Numbered from the stretch's first letter, positions 1 to 6,826 are shown. The stretch: 10,706 nucleotides of DNA from CF-72 sp051006215 (GCA_051006215.1 JBPCIO010000166.1:1-10706), one strand, 5' to 3'. Numbers and translations are program-made. Notes: generated by a model not told the origin, from the letters alone.

Positions 1-1
1 G

Positions 2-418
2 CGCTACGGCGCGTTCTACGGGTCCGGCACATCGTTGGCGCCGGGCGAGGAGCAGTTCGAGCTCGTCCGCAGGCGCAAGTTCCCGGTGGTCGGCGACGGC
101 GGCGGCGTGTGGTCCTTCATCCACGTCGCCGACGCGGCGGAGGCAACGGTTGCGGCGGTCGCCCACGGTAGTCGAGGTGTCTACAACGTTGTCGACGATG
201 ACCCCGCCTCAGTCGCCGAGTGGCTGCCAGCGCTGGCTCAGGAGCTCGGCGCCAAGAAGCCGATGCGCTTGCCGCGGTTCATCGGGCGGCTGTTCGCCGG
301 GGAGGCCGGCGTGGTGATGATGACCGATGCCCGCGGCGCATCGAACGCGAAGGCCAAGCGCGAGCTGGCGTGGCGGCCGGCGCACCCGAGCTGGCGACAG
401 GGGTTTGCAGCAACATGA
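2..418 (+). CDS. NAD(P)-dependent epimerase/dehydratase-like oxidoreductase (extended SDR), 3' part only
   Basis: The open frame runs in from the left edge, so the N-terminal half is missing; 138 residues remain. What is left matches the C-terminal substrate-binding part of extended short-chain dehydrogenases/epimerases. An opening RYGAFYGSG segment follows where the catalytic Tyr/Lys would lie. Next come FPVVGDGGG and WSFIHVADAAEA, the usual 'hVxDxA' element, then VYNVVDDDPASVAEWLP and a closing SNAKAKRELAWRP segment typical of this family. The Rossmann glycine motif and the active-site Tyr are outside the window. The product is probably a cytosolic NAD(P)-dependent oxidoreductase of unknown substrate. 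The stop TGA overlaps the ATG of the next gene by 4 bp (ATGA), so the two are surely co-transcribed and probably translationally coupled. ECF41 sigma factors are known to sit beside carboxymuconolactone decarboxylase, oxidoreductase or epimerase genes, which fits this pairing and suggests the sigma factor controls this gene. Confidence 0.85.
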   Translation, partial: RYGAFYGSGTSLAPGEEQFELVRRRKFPVVGDGGGVWSFIHVADAAEATVAAVAHGSRGVYNVVDDDPASVAEWLPALAQELGAKKPMRLPRFIGRLFAGEAGVVMMTDARGASNAKAKRELAWRPAHPSWRQGFAAT

Positions 419-1332
419 CCGAACGCGAGCGCCTGCTTGACGAGCTGCGGCCGCTCGCGTTTGCGATTGCCTACCGGATGCTCGGCAGCGTTGGCGAGGC
501 CGAGGACGTGGTCCAGGAAGCGCTGCTGCGGGTGCATCAGACGCTTGATGCCGGCGAGGAAATCGCATCGCCGCGCGCGTTCGTCGCCACCGTGACCACC
601 CGGCTGGCGATCAACGAGCTGCGCTCCGCGCGCGCCCGTCGCGAGCGCTACGTGGGGGAGTGGCTGCCAGAGCCGATCATCACCGACAGCTACGATGATC
701 CGGCCCGGCACGCTGAGACAGCCGACTCGCTGTCGTTGGCGATGCTGGTGCTGCTGGAGAGCCTCTCACCTGTGCAGCGAGCCGTGCTACTGCTTCATGA
801 TGTGTTCGACTACGGCTATCCGGGGATCGCGGCGATCGTCGGCAAAAGCGAGGACAACGTGCGCCAGCTCGCCACCCGCGCCAGACGCCACGTTCAGCAG
901 CGCCGGCGCCGCTTCCAAGCGACGCGCGAGCAGCGCGACGAGCTGGCACGGCGGTTCTTCGCGGCCGCCCAGCAAGGCGATCTCGCCGGGCTCGAGGTGC
1001 TGCTCGCTCACGACGTGGAGCTGACCGGCGACGGTGGCGGCAAGGTTCCGGCGCTTGCGCGGTCGCTGCGCGGACCGAACCGTGTCGCGCGCACGCTCAT
1101 CAACTGGTCACGCCTGGTCACGCGCCTGCCGGGCGTGTCGTTCCGCCCCGTCGAGGTCAACGGCGGCGCGGGAGCGCTCCTTCTCGACGGGCAGCAACGG
1201 CTGATTGGCGTGTGGGCGCTCGATATCGCCGGCGGGCAGATCTCAAGCATCAGCTCGATCGTCAACCCCGACAAGCTGACGCACCTCGGGCCAGTCGCCG
1301 ACCTCAAATCAGTATTGAGGTCAGCGAGATAA
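415..1332 (+). CDS. ECF41-family RNA polymerase sigma factor with SnoaL-like C-terminal domain (SigJ-like)
   Basis: The product is a 305-residue extracytoplasmic-function sigma factor, longer than ordinary ECF factors (about 200 residues) because of a C-terminal extension. Region sigma2 lies at about residues 8-75, with AYRMLGSVGEAEDVVQEALLRV as the core-binding and -10 region. Sigma4 lies at about 105-165, with LSPVQRAVLLLHDVFDYGY and a helix-turn-helix ending SEDNVRQLATRARR. A SnoaL/NTF2-like domain runs from about 175 to 290. All three signature motifs of ECF41 are present: WLPEP in the sigma2-sigma4 linker (83-87), DGGGK (206-210) and NPDKL (284-288). No anti-sigma gene is seen. In this family the fused extension itself modulates activity instead of a separate anti-sigma factor. 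The ATG at 415 was chosen because it overlaps the upstream stop as ATGA and gives the normal sigma2 start; the frame is open further upstream only as a shadow of the preceding gene. The signal sensed is unknown. Confidence 0.95.
   Translation: MTERERLLDELRPLAFAIAYRMLGSVGEAEDVVQEALLRVHQTLDAGEEIASPRAFVATVTTRLAINELRSARARRERYVGEWLPEPIITDSYDDPARHAETADSLSLAMLVLLESLSPVQRAVLLLHDVFDYGYPGIAAIVGKSEDNVRQLATRARRHVQQRRRRFQATREQRDELARRFFAAAQQGDLAGLEVLLAHDVELTGDGGGKVPALARSLRGPNRVARTLINWSRLVTRLPGVSFRPVEVNGGAGALLLDGQQRLIGVWALDIAGGQISSISSIVNPDKLTHLGPVADLKSVLRSAR
1295..1327 (+). other. Hairpin at the 3' end of the sigma factor gene (possible terminator or RNA stability element)
   Basis: A perfect 8-bp inverted repeat, GACCTCAA (1300-1307) and TTGAGGTC (1315-1322), encloses a 7-base loop. 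It is extended by TCG/CGA pairs (1295-1297 with 1325-1327) across a 2x2 mismatch. It lies in the last codons and ends three bases before the stop codon. There is no T-run after it, so it is not a textbook intrinsic terminator. It could still protect the 3' end of the transcript or pause polymerase. Confidence 0.45.
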
Positions 1333-1476
1333 GCCAGGGCGTCTTGCCGCGTCGGCCCGTGCAGCTGTTCGACGTTGTACTCCTGGCGGGACTCGTCTCG
1401 TCTCAGTCGCAGTCGCAGCTGGTGCCGTAGCTCATGCGACAGGTGCGCGCCAAGCTGAACGCGATCTCGGTGACCG

Positions 1477-1482
1477 AGAAGG
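1477..1482 (+). promoter_or_regulatory. Ribosome binding site for the YkvA-like gene
   Basis: AGAAGG matches the consensus AGGAGG at five of six bases and lies 7 bases before the ATG at 1490. It favours that start over the in-frame ATG at 1529. Confidence 0.55.
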
Positions 1483-1489
1483 TCAGCTC

Positions 1490-1906
1490 ATGTTGAATCT
1501 TCGGCAGGCCTATGATCACGATGAGAGCATGATCAAGAATTTGAAGGAACGCGCTCGAATACTCAAACGTGAGACCCTCACGCTGTACTTTGCGGCGCGC
1601 GATCCTCGAACTCCCTGGTACGCCAAGGTAGTAGCCGCTGGGGTGGTTGCCTACGCGCTCAGCCCGTTCGACTTGATCCCCGACTTCATTCCCGTGCTTG
1701 GCTACCTCGATGATCTGATCGTCGTGCCGGCTGGAATTGCCCTGGTGATGCGGATGGTTCCTGCCAACGTACTAGCCGACTGTCGGGAACGTGCAAACCA
1801 GCGATCGGAGCGGCCTGTCAGCCGCATCGGGGCGGTCGTGATGATCGCCATTTGGCTGCTGCTGAGTGTGTGGATCGTTCTGTTCGTGCGGGGCCTGGTG
1901 AAGTGA
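1490..1906 (+). CDS. YkvA/DUF1232 family small membrane protein
   Basis: This 138-residue protein carries the DUF1232 core at about residues 43-83. The core reads WYAKVVAAGVVAYALSP, then FDLIPDFIPVLGYLDD, then LIVVPAGI; the 'SPxDLIPDFIPxxGxLDD' signature is diagnostic. An amphipathic, charged N-terminal stretch (KERARILKRETLTLYFAARDP) precedes it. A second clear membrane helix lies at about 114-134 (GAVVMIAIWLLLSVWIVLFV). Two membrane segments with a short polar C-terminus are therefore likely. The biochemical function of the family is not known. The ATG at 1490 has an AGAAGG site 7 bases upstream. The internal ATG at 1529 (residue 14) would give a length closer to many relatives and cannot be excluded. 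The gene lies 157 bp after the sigma factor gene and only 34 bp before the transporter gene, so an operon with the latter is likely. Confidence 0.9.
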   Translation: MLNLRQAYDHDESMIKNLKERARILKRETLTLYFAARDPRTPWYAKVVAAGVVAYALSPFDLIPDFIPVLGYLDDLIVVPAGIALVMRMVPANVLADCRERANQRSERPVSRIGAVVMIAIWLLLSVWIVLFVRGLVK

Positions 1907-1940
1907 CAACTCAGAGCTTGCTGTTCCATTCGCTGCGCCT

Positions 1941-2573
1941 GTGGACCCGTACACTCCGCAGCCTGTGACGAGCGCAAGTGCTTTGGCGCCATCTGAAAGT
2001 CAGCTTCTACGGCGCGGCTTGTGGTTGGAGTACGCCACCTTGGGCTGGAATTTCGTTGGGTGCGGGATTGTGCTGATTGCAGCCTGGTACGCACACTCCG
2101 TCGCGCTGGCGGGGTTTGGCTTGGACTCCGTCATCGAGATCTTTGCTTCAGTGGTTGTTGTCTGGCAGTTGCGGCAAAGCGCTACTCCGGATCGAGAGCG
2201 GAAGGCTTTACGCCTCATCGGTGCAGCCTTCCTTGCCCTGGCGCTGTACATCCTGGCGCAGTCCGCATACACGCTCCTGGCCGGCGTACGGCCAGGAACA
2301 TCACCGGCCGGCGTCATCTGGCTAGCGTTGACGTTCGTGACAATGCTGCTCCTGGCCTATGGGAAGGGCCGCACCGGCAAGGCGCTCGATAACCCGGTAC
2401 TTCAAACCGAGTCGCATGTAACGGTGGTGGACGCCTACCTCGCGGGCGCGGTTCTGGTTGGCCTTGTGGGCAATGCGGTTCTCGGCTGGTGGTGGGCCGA
2501 CCCGTTAGCTGGTCTTGTCATCGTCTACTACGGCATCAAAGAAGGTCTGCACGCCTGGCATGGTGAGGCGTGA
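1941..2573 (+). CDS. Short CDF-like cation transporter (cobalt/zinc/cadmium efflux-type)
   Basis: This 210-residue integral membrane protein has about six predicted helices: near residues 33-50, 54-77, 90-114, 122-141, 163-182 and 185-199. The second helix carries GFGLDSVIEIFAS, the form of the CDF metal-site helix seen in the short 'cation transporter' branch. The fifth carries DAYLAGAVLVGLVGNAVLGWWWADPLAGL, typical of the same branch, which lacks the canonical CDF HxxxD. The chain ends right after the sixth helix. The cytoplasmic ferredoxin-like C-terminal domain of full-length CDF proteins (about 300 residues) is therefore absent. By family it may export a divalent metal using proton motive force, but the substrate is not deducible. 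The start is uncertain: GTG at 1941 has no clear ribosome binding site, and GTG 1965 or TTG 1983 are alternatives. It follows the YkvA gene by 34 bp and is convergent with the GGDEF-EAL gene. Confidence 0.85.
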   Translation: MDPYTPQPVTSASALAPSESQLLRRGLWLEYATLGWNFVGCGIVLIAAWYAHSVALAGFGLDSVIEIFASVVVVWQLRQSATPDRERKALRLIGAAFLALALYILAQSAYTLLAGVRPGTSPAGVIWLALTFVTMLLLAYGKGRTGKALDNPVLQTESHVTVVDAYLAGAVLVGLVGNAVLGWWWADPLAGLVIVYYGIKEGLHAWHGEA

Positions 2574-2748
2574 CCCAAACCGAGTCCAGTTGTCCACTCA
2601 TTAACCCTGCCCCGTGTGCTAGCTTCTCGCGCCTTGTGACGCCAGGCGGAGCGGTCGGGGGCTCCACGCTAGACCCCGTTTCAAGCCCCCACGCGGACGT
2701 CCTCAGTGTCATCAGCAGGCAAACGATTACGCCCCCACTCGCGGACGG

Positions 2749-5307
2749 CTAGGCCGCCAGAGAATGCTCACCACCCAGGTCGCGACGTTCGGTGCACCAG
2801 CGTGCAATATCGCGCGCGGGCATTGGCCGGGCGAAGTGGTAGCCCTGTACACGATCGCAGCCGAGATCGGACAGAAGCTCGCACGTCACCTCGTCTTCCA
2901 CACCCTCGGCGACAACCTTCAGCCCGAGGGTATGCCCGAGCTCGATCGTGGAACGGACCACTGCGGTCTGGCGCGTCTCATCGGCAAGACCGCTGACGAA
3001 CGCTCGATCGATTTTGAGCTGGTGCGCCGGTAGCCGCGTTAGGTAACTCAGCGAGCTGTATCCGGTGCCAAAGTCGTCGATGGCAATCTCGACTCCCATG
3101 TCACCAAGTCGCGCAAGCGTGTTCAAGGCGCGCTCAGGATCGGCCATCAAGGCGGTTTCGGTCAGTTCGACGGTGAGATGACTGGGCTCCACGCCACTAT
3201 CCGCCAGGTGTCGTGAGATCAGGCCGGGCAGGCTCAGATCCTGGACGTCGTGCGCAGACAGGTTGACCGCGACTCTCAGATCCAGGCCGCCATCTTGCCA
3301 CGCCCGGCACTGCCGCAGCGCGGTGCCGAGCACCCATCGCGTTAGTGGTTTGATCAACCCCGTCTGCTCGGCAAACGGGATGAAGTCGTCGGGTGGAACG
3401 AGGCCATACTGGGGGTGCTGCCAGCGGACGAGTGCCTCGACGCCAACCACATCCTGCGAGTCGCAGTCGACGATCGGCTGGTAATACAAGGTGAGTTGCT
3501 CGCTCGAGATCGCCTGTCGGAGCGCTCCGAGACGTGCTAGGCGTTCGGTCGCGATTGGCTCCTGATCGGGCGCCGAGAGTGCGGATCCGCCGCCAGAACG
3601 TTTCGCCAAATACATGGCCGCGTCAGCCCTGCGCATGAGCGTGAGCACGTCTCGCCCGTGCTCAGGATAGAGCGCAATGCCGATGCTTGCGCCAACCGCA
3701 ACGTCGTGTCCGTCTAACGGCAGCGGAGCTTCGAGCAACTCGATCAGGCGCGCGACAACGCGTGGCGCGGTGATCGCATCGGTGTCTCCCAGCAGGATGG
3801 CGAATTCATCGCCACCAAGTCGCGCCACGGCGTCGCAGGAGCGTAGCTCGGCCTCGAGTCGCCGCGCAATCTCCTGCAGTACTTGGTCCCCCGCATCGTG
3901 GCCGAGCGTGTCGTTGATCTCTTTGAAACGGTTGAGGTCCAGCAGCAAAAGCGCCCAGGGTCGTCCGTCGTGCTCGGCCGCACCGATAGCCTCGACGAGT
4001 CGCTTTTGGAGCCACGCTCGGTTTGGCAGCTGCGTCAGGACGTCGTGCAATGCCTGGTGTTGCAGAGCTGCCTCGACTTCGACTTGCTTCCGCAACGAGC
4101 TATCCAGCTCGGAAGCCATATGGTCGAACGCTCGTCCCAACTCACCTATCTCGCCGTAACCGGTAATCCCCACGGTCTGGAGCCGGCCAGCTCCGACGGC
4201 GCGCAATGCCGTAGCCAACGTCCGCAACGGAGCGAGCAGCCGCGTCCCATACCAGATCATCAACGCCAACGCGAGCCCCAGCAGCGGCACCACCAGAATC
4301 AGCGTGTAACGCAGCAATTCCGCGCCTGGCCCATAGATGACCGCGTGGGGCATTACCGTGGCCAGGATCCAGTGGCCATCGAAGACCGGCTGAAACACCA
4401 CTTCATAGGTGTCGACTGCATCGGTGTAGCTGGTTGTTCCAGCATGAGCCTGGAGCATCTCGGATGCCATCCTTCGAAAGTCGGCGGCGCCCCAGGCAGT
4501 CGCATGTGGAAAACCATGCAGCTCGTCAGCTTTAGATGTGGTGCCGGATGGTGCAGCTTCACCAGACTGGTCCAATTGGGGATGCACCAGGACGTGGCCA
4601 TCCTGATCGAGCAGGAATGAATAGGCCCCGCTCAATCCTGTGTCCATCACCTTGACGGCAAACCAGTCCAGGGGAATCTCAAAGTGCAGCAACCCTGCGC
4701 GACGGCCGCTGGAGAGGATAATGGGCGTGGAATGCGCAACGACCCACCGGTGTGTATCTTGGGAGAGGTAGGGCTCAGTGGACCGGTACACCCCGCCGTC
4801 CTCAAGGGCCATCGTCGGCGCAAAGAATGGGTTGGCGGCCTCGTCGTCTGACAACTCATCCACGCCCGCAAGCGTGCCCTGCACGCATCGGACATCCTCG
4901 GTGCCGCTCGTGCGAATGACGCAGATCTCGTCGATGGCGAACACACGCTGCAGGTATAAGATGGTGCGCTGGATCCCAGCTAGCGCCGCCGCTCGCTCAG
5001 TCGCGGCGGACTCGTCTGCCTCGTAAAAGCGGTCGAAGGCCGAGTCCCGACGAGCGATCAGCAGTGAGGCCGCAGCGCGGTCAGTGAGATTCTCAATCTC
5101 GCTGGCCACGGCTTGGTTCTGGCGCTCGAGGTCAGCGTGCGCCTGCTTCACGAAGAGCGCGTTGGCGGTCGCGAACATCAACACGCCGATTGCTCCTGCC
5201 ATGGCCAGCATTCCCAGCATGACCATCAGACTGAGCCTGAAACGAACAGGCAACGCTCGCAGGTGGGGCCAGCGGCTGAGTTTCCGGAGGAATGGAGGCC
5301 GGGCCAC
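2749..5307 (-). CDS. Membrane-bound CACHE-HAMP-GGDEF-EAL protein (diguanylate cyclase/c-di-GMP phosphodiesterase)
   Basis: This 852-residue sensor enzyme controls the second messenger cyclic di-GMP. In order it has membrane helix 1 (about 24-50), an extracytoplasmic dCACHE-like sensor domain (about 52-330, with LLDQDGHVLVHPQ at 232-244), membrane helix 2 (about 333-354), HAMP (about 355-408), GGDEF (about 415-575) and EAL (about 585-835). The cyclase looks active: GGDEF is intact (498-502) and the metal-binding aspartate lies in LLDLNRFKEIND (D457). The RxxD inhibitory I-site (RSCD, 489-492) sits exactly five residues upstream. The phosphodiesterase also looks active: EAL (624-626), AVNLSA, ELTET, DDFGTGYSS (744-752), LKID, EGVE (801-804) and QGY are all present. 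The start is the GTG at 5307, because an in-frame stop lies three codons upstream (5314-5316). The next in-frame ATG, residue 28, would destroy helix 1. Ligand and net activity cannot be read from sequence. Confidence 0.95.
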   Translation of the reverse strand: MARPPFLRKLSRWPHLRALPVRFRLSLMVMLGMLAMAGAIGVLMFATANALFVKQAHADLERQNQAVASEIENLTDRAAASLLIARRDSAFDRFYEADESAATERAAALAGIQRTILYLQRVFAIDEICVIRTSGTEDVRCVQGTLAGVDELSDDEAANPFFAPTMALEDGGVYRSTEPYLSQDTHRWVVAHSTPIILSSGRRAGLLHFEIPLDWFAVKVMDTGLSGAYSFLLDQDGHVLVHPQLDQSGEAAPSGTTSKADELHGFPHATAWGAADFRRMASEMLQAHAGTTSYTDAVDTYEVVFQPVFDGHWILATVMPHAVIYGPGAELLRYTLILVVPLLGLALALMIWYGTRLLAPLRTLATALRAVGAGRLQTVGITGYGEIGELGRAFDHMASELDSSLRKQVEVEAALQHQALHDVLTQLPNRAWLQKRLVEAIGAAEHDGRPWALLLLDLNRFKEINDTLGHDAGDQVLQEIARRLEAELRSCDAVARLGGDEFAILLGDTDAITAPRVVARLIELLEAPLPLDGHDVAVGASIGIALYPEHGRDVLTLMRRADAAMYLAKRSGGGSALSAPDQEPIATERLARLGALRQAISSEQLTLYYQPIVDCDSQDVVGVEALVRWQHPQYGLVPPDDFIPFAEQTGLIKPLTRWVLGTALRQCRAWQDGGLDLRVAVNLSAHDVQDLSLPGLISRHLADSGVEPSHLTVELTETALMADPERALNTLARLGDMGVEIAIDDFGTGYSSLSYLTRLPAHQLKIDRAFVSGLADETRQTAVVRSTIELGHTLGLKVVAEGVEDEVTCELLSDLGCDRVQGYHFARPMPARDIARWCTERRDLGGEHSLAA

Positions 5308-5326
5308 GTTTACTCACTATCGACTG

Positions 5327-5355
5327 ATTCGCCCGACCGCTTGAGTCGGTGTCAA
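5327..5355 (-). promoter_or_regulatory. Possible promoter of the GGDEF-EAL gene
   Basis: On the minus strand a perfect TTGACA (5355-5350) is followed, after 17 bases, by GCGAAT (5332-5327), which matches TATAAT only in its last three bases. It lies about 20 bases before the GTG start at 5307, giving a very short leader. The -35 match is good but the -10 is weak, so this is tentative. Confidence 0.25.
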
Positions 5356-5393
5356 AGAAGCCGCCCGGAACAAGCGCTCGGGTGCCCAGGGGC

Positions 5394-5414
5394 GTGCCAA
5401 ACTTCCTTTGGCAC
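5394..5414 (-). other. Perfect 8-bp hairpin in the 5308-5570 gap (candidate terminator or attenuator)
   Basis: GTGCCAAA (5394-5401) and TTTGGCAC (5407-5414) pair perfectly around a 5-base loop, CTTCC. The hairpin lies downstream of the MetE-like gene and upstream of the GGDEF-EAL gene, both read on the minus strand. No long T-run follows it in that direction. Confidence 0.45.
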
Positions 5415-5424
5415 TGATGCCAGA

Positions 5425-5459
5425 CGATGCTCGCTGCGTCCCCGTCCCGCAGCGCATCG
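5425..5459 (-). other. Strong GC-rich 12-bp hairpin with a 2-base bulge (candidate terminator or attenuator)
   Basis: CGATG (5425-5429), then CT as a bulge, then CGCTGCG (5432-5438) pair with CGCAGCG (5448-5454) and CATCG (5455-5459) around a 9-base loop. It lies 112 bases past the MetE-like stop and 10 bases from the hairpin at 5394-5414. Tandem hairpins in this gap suggest a transcript end or a structured leader. No coding region is recognised in the 263-base gap. Confidence 0.45.
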
Positions 5460-5570
5460 GCTCGTAGGTCCACGGGTCGGCGGAGGCGCTCATGCGCGTC
5501 TCGCATTCGCTGGGTGTGAGTCATGCAACCCGGGATTCGCTTCGCGTCCAAGCCGTAGACAACGATGTTT

Positions 5571-6727
5571 TCACCTTGCTGCGGCAGTCCCTCCGAACAG
5601 CGCAGTCGATGCCTCGCGGGCGCCTTCCACCAGTGCCGCCAACTTTAGCCACGCCACCGCCGGATCGCACGCCGACCAGCCAGCGAAGGTACCAAAGCCG
5701 CAGTCGGTACCCGCGATCACCCGCTCGCGACCGACGAGGCTGGCGAACCGCTCGATGCGCTGTGCCACCAGGCGTGGATGCTCGACGTGGTTTGTCAGCA
5801 CATCGAGAGCACCAATGATCAGCACCTTGTCGGCTGGCAACTCGACGTCTTTCCAGACCTCCCACTCGTGCGCGTGGCGCGGATTCGCCGCTTCAACGTA
5901 GATCGCTTGCGCACGCGTCTTCAGAATCGGTCGCACGATTTCGCTGAGCGGCACGTCCTTGTGGTGGGGTCCGGCGTAGTTGCCCCAGCACACGTGCAGG
6001 CGCATCTGTTCGGGCGGGATTCCGCGGTGGCGTCGTTCAGGACACCGATGGCTTGCTCGATATGTTCCTGCAGATCGGTGAGATCGCTGCCAACACTTCC
6101 CGAGTGGCCAGCCATTGCCAGGTCCGGTGAGTCGAGCTGCAACGTCAGTCCGGCAGCGGCGATGGCCTCGTACTCGGACCGCATCGCGCTGGCAGCGGCT
6201 TCGAGGTACGCGAGGTGACTCGGGTAGTACTTGTTTGCGAAGTTGAAGGTGATCTGACCAGGCGTTGCGGCCGGCAGGAATGCGCCTGCCGTATCGCCAC
6301 CGAGGGCTGCTTTGAAGTTGGCGATATCGCGCTGGACCGCCTGCTGGTCGCGCGGCTCTATGGCTCCTTCGCAATTGGGCATGACGATGAGGGCGGCAGC
6401 CGGGGTAGCGAATAAGCGCATCGCGAGGTCCGGAAAGTCGGTCACGTCGTCGGCGTAAAACTGGCCCTGCCCGGCAAAGCCGCTCAGTCGCTCGTAGATG
6501 TACGTACTGAAGCCTGATTTACTCACCTCTCCGTCACTGATGAGGTCGAGACCGACTTGGCGCTGCTTGCATACAGTCTCTTCCACCGCCGAGCGGATGC
6601 GGGCTTCCAGGACCTCGGCGGGCACGGGCTTGCCGGCGCCACGGTCGTACATCATCTGTAGCAAGTCGGGCGGTCGCGGCAGGCTTCCAGCGTGTGTTGT
6701 CAGAATTCGTTGAGGTGTCACAGGCAT
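5571..6727 (-). pseudogene. MetE-like cobalamin-independent methionine synthase family protein, frameshifted
   Basis: Restoring one base gives a 385-residue protein of the core-only MetE family (C-terminal catalytic barrel without the N-terminal barrel of full MetE). Relatives include epoxyalkane:coenzyme M transferases and many uncharacterised zinc thiol methyltransferases. Residues 1-234 (6727-6026) hold LTTHAGSLPRP, LDLISDGEVSKSGFSTY and LQLDSPDLAMAGH. The frame then breaks between 6026 and 6025. The rest continues in another frame (151 residues, ending at 5571) with the zinc ligands: HVC (H245, C247), the glutamate in YVEAANPRH (E279) and the cysteine in GTDCGFGT (C343). As read, translation runs out of frame to a stop near 5921 and yields 268 residues without any zinc ligand. 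One base missing from a CCC run (ACCCGC read as ACCGC) explains it. The ATG at 6727 has AAGGAG 7 bases upstream. The actual methyl donor and thiol acceptor are unknown. Confidence 0.88.
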
Positions 6728-6734
6728 CCCAGGT

Positions 6735-6740
6735 CTCCTT
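6735..6740 (-). promoter_or_regulatory. Shine-Dalgarno site of the MetE-like gene
   Basis: AAGGAG on the minus strand, 7 bases before the ATG at 6727. It fixes the start and shows the translation signal is intact despite the frameshift in the gene. Confidence 0.75.
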
Positions 6741-6816
6741 CACTCTCGCGATCAATGATGAATGTGGGCCAGTGTATGTCCCAGGCGGTCGGCGGATTCC
6801 TGTCTGCGGTTGCCGG

Positions 6817-6826
6817 GCTGGCCAGC
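6817..6826. promoter_or_regulatory. 10-bp perfect palindrome in the divergent intergenic region (possible operator)
   Basis: GCTGGCCAGC is its own reverse complement. It lies about midway between the divergent starts at 6727 and 6899, where a shared regulator could bind. In GC-rich DNA such a palindrome can occur by chance, and no clear -35/-10 pair was found beside it. Confidence 0.2.

Noticed and set aside
220..414. Longer version of the sigma factor starting at 220 (370 residues)
   Set aside because: The extra 65 residues overlap the conserved oxidoreductase in another frame, and the sigma2 region starts properly at the ATG at 415.
1391..1420. Short tandem motifs CTCGT CTCGT and CAGTCG CAGTCG CAG
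   Set aside because: There are only two units of each, too few to call a repeat locus; probably chance or minor slippage.
3883..4620. Long open frame of 245 codons on the plus strand, antisense to the GGDEF-EAL gene
   Set aside because: The opposite strand encodes a complete, motif-verified protein. The plus-strand product is glutamine/arginine-rich with no recognisable domain, as expected of a GC-rich shadow frame.
5132..5551. Minus-strand frame of 139 codons in the gap, overlapping the GGDEF-EAL start
   Set aside because: It overlaps the N-terminal coding region of the sensor in another frame, resembles no known family and is interrupted by the strong hairpins.
5113..5901. Open frame of 262 codons on the plus strand covering the 5308-5570 gap
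   Set aside because: It spans parts of two minus-strand genes, is low in complexity with no recognisable domain, and has no ribosome binding site.
6716..6722. TGTCACA, resembling the -35 part of ECF41-controlled promoters
   Set aside because: It lies inside the MetE-like coding region and no CGTC follows at the expected spacing. A second TGTCACA at about 7577 inside the hydrolase gene likewise lacks the downstream half.
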